From a virus: a stretch of 24,441 nt of DNA. The DNA is taken from positions 1 to 24,441 of IMG/VR virus record IMGVR_UViG_3300008261_000432; one strand, 5' to 3'. Under the pieces are notes generated by a model. It saw nothing but the letters and a program-made list of their open reading frames with translations. It made no database searches and was not told the origin of the DNA. Positions 24,393 to 24,441 of this stretch are shown one piece after another. Every line of letters begins with the position of its first letter. Position 1 is the stretch's first letter. Position numbers and translations under genes: made by a program.

Positions 24393-24441
24393 ATGGGTTG
24401 GGATATTTCAATTGGTAAGAACCGAGGATGTATAAGCCACG

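Noticed and set aside
24398-24441. Possible start of a further tRNA at the window end
   Set aside because: GGGTTGG and a D-arm-like ATTGGTA are present, but no anticodon stem can be paired in the visible bases; it needs sequence beyond the window.

Overview
The window is part of a tailed phage genome of the T4-like (myovirus) superfamily. Every supported gene lies on the plus strand, genes are packed with 1-8 nt overlaps (many ATGA start/stop junctions), and the recognisable proteins form a T4/cyanophage-type set: a gp61-type primase of T4 length, NrdA/NrdB with a thioredoxin, ThyX, a PhoH-like ATPase, GIY-YIG proteins, a GH19 endolysin, and T4-like conserved proteins of unknown function. The DNA is A+T-rich. 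The host is probably a proteobacterium: the phage carries sigma70-type promoters, Rz/Rz1-type spanins that imply an outer membrane, two perfect DnaA boxes, and a boxA identical to the core of the E. coli rRNA leader boxA. A beta- or gammaproteobacterial host is my inference from that boxA.

Layout. 1-1.8 kb holds the end of a truncated gene and small genes of probable virion or head character; two have N-termini resembling T4 capsid-targeting peptides. 1.8-6.2 kb is a lysis and envelope block: i-spanin/o-spanin pair, GH19 endolysin, candidate holin, a coiled-coil membrane protein, lipoproteins and small secreted or membrane proteins. A strong promoter at 6166 opens the replication and nucleotide block (6.2-13.6 kb): primase, ThyX, NrdA (split by a frameshift), a secreted SNase-type nuclease, thioredoxin, NrdB, conserved unknown genes, a GIY-YIG protein and PhoH. 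From 13.7 to 22.4 kb there is an array of about 35 tiny genes (29-130 codons), mostly of unknown function, broken up by terminators, promoters and structured non-coding stretches. A metallophosphoesterase gene and a strong terminator at 23465-23497 close the array. The window ends in a tRNA cluster (Glu-UUC, Gln-UUG, Lys-UUU, His-GUG), preceded by its own promoter and an rRNA-style boxB/boxA element.

How it fits together. Primase makes replication primers; NrdA/NrdB/thioredoxin and ThyX would supply dNTPs and dTMP; a MazG-like protein may trim nucleotide pools. The secreted nuclease inside the nucleotide operon would act outside the cytoplasm. Lysis would proceed by holin, GH19 endolysin and the spanin pair. 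The tRNAs read A-ending Glu, Gln and Lys codons, which these A-rich genes favour.

The most unusual signals are non-coding: (i) a roughly 245-nt, highly structured RNA candidate at 19169-19414 with its own promoter; (ii) a nut-like boxB/boxA before the tRNAs; (iii) a promoter family carrying an ATAATACT octamer 32-33 bp upstream of the -35; (iv) paired perfect DnaA boxes at 17855-17874; (v) a roughly 100-nt stem structure between tRNA-Lys and tRNA-His. The nrdA frameshift, which removes part of the substrate-binding loop, is the most notable coding anomaly. All calls come from reading the sequence; no searches or folding programs were run.
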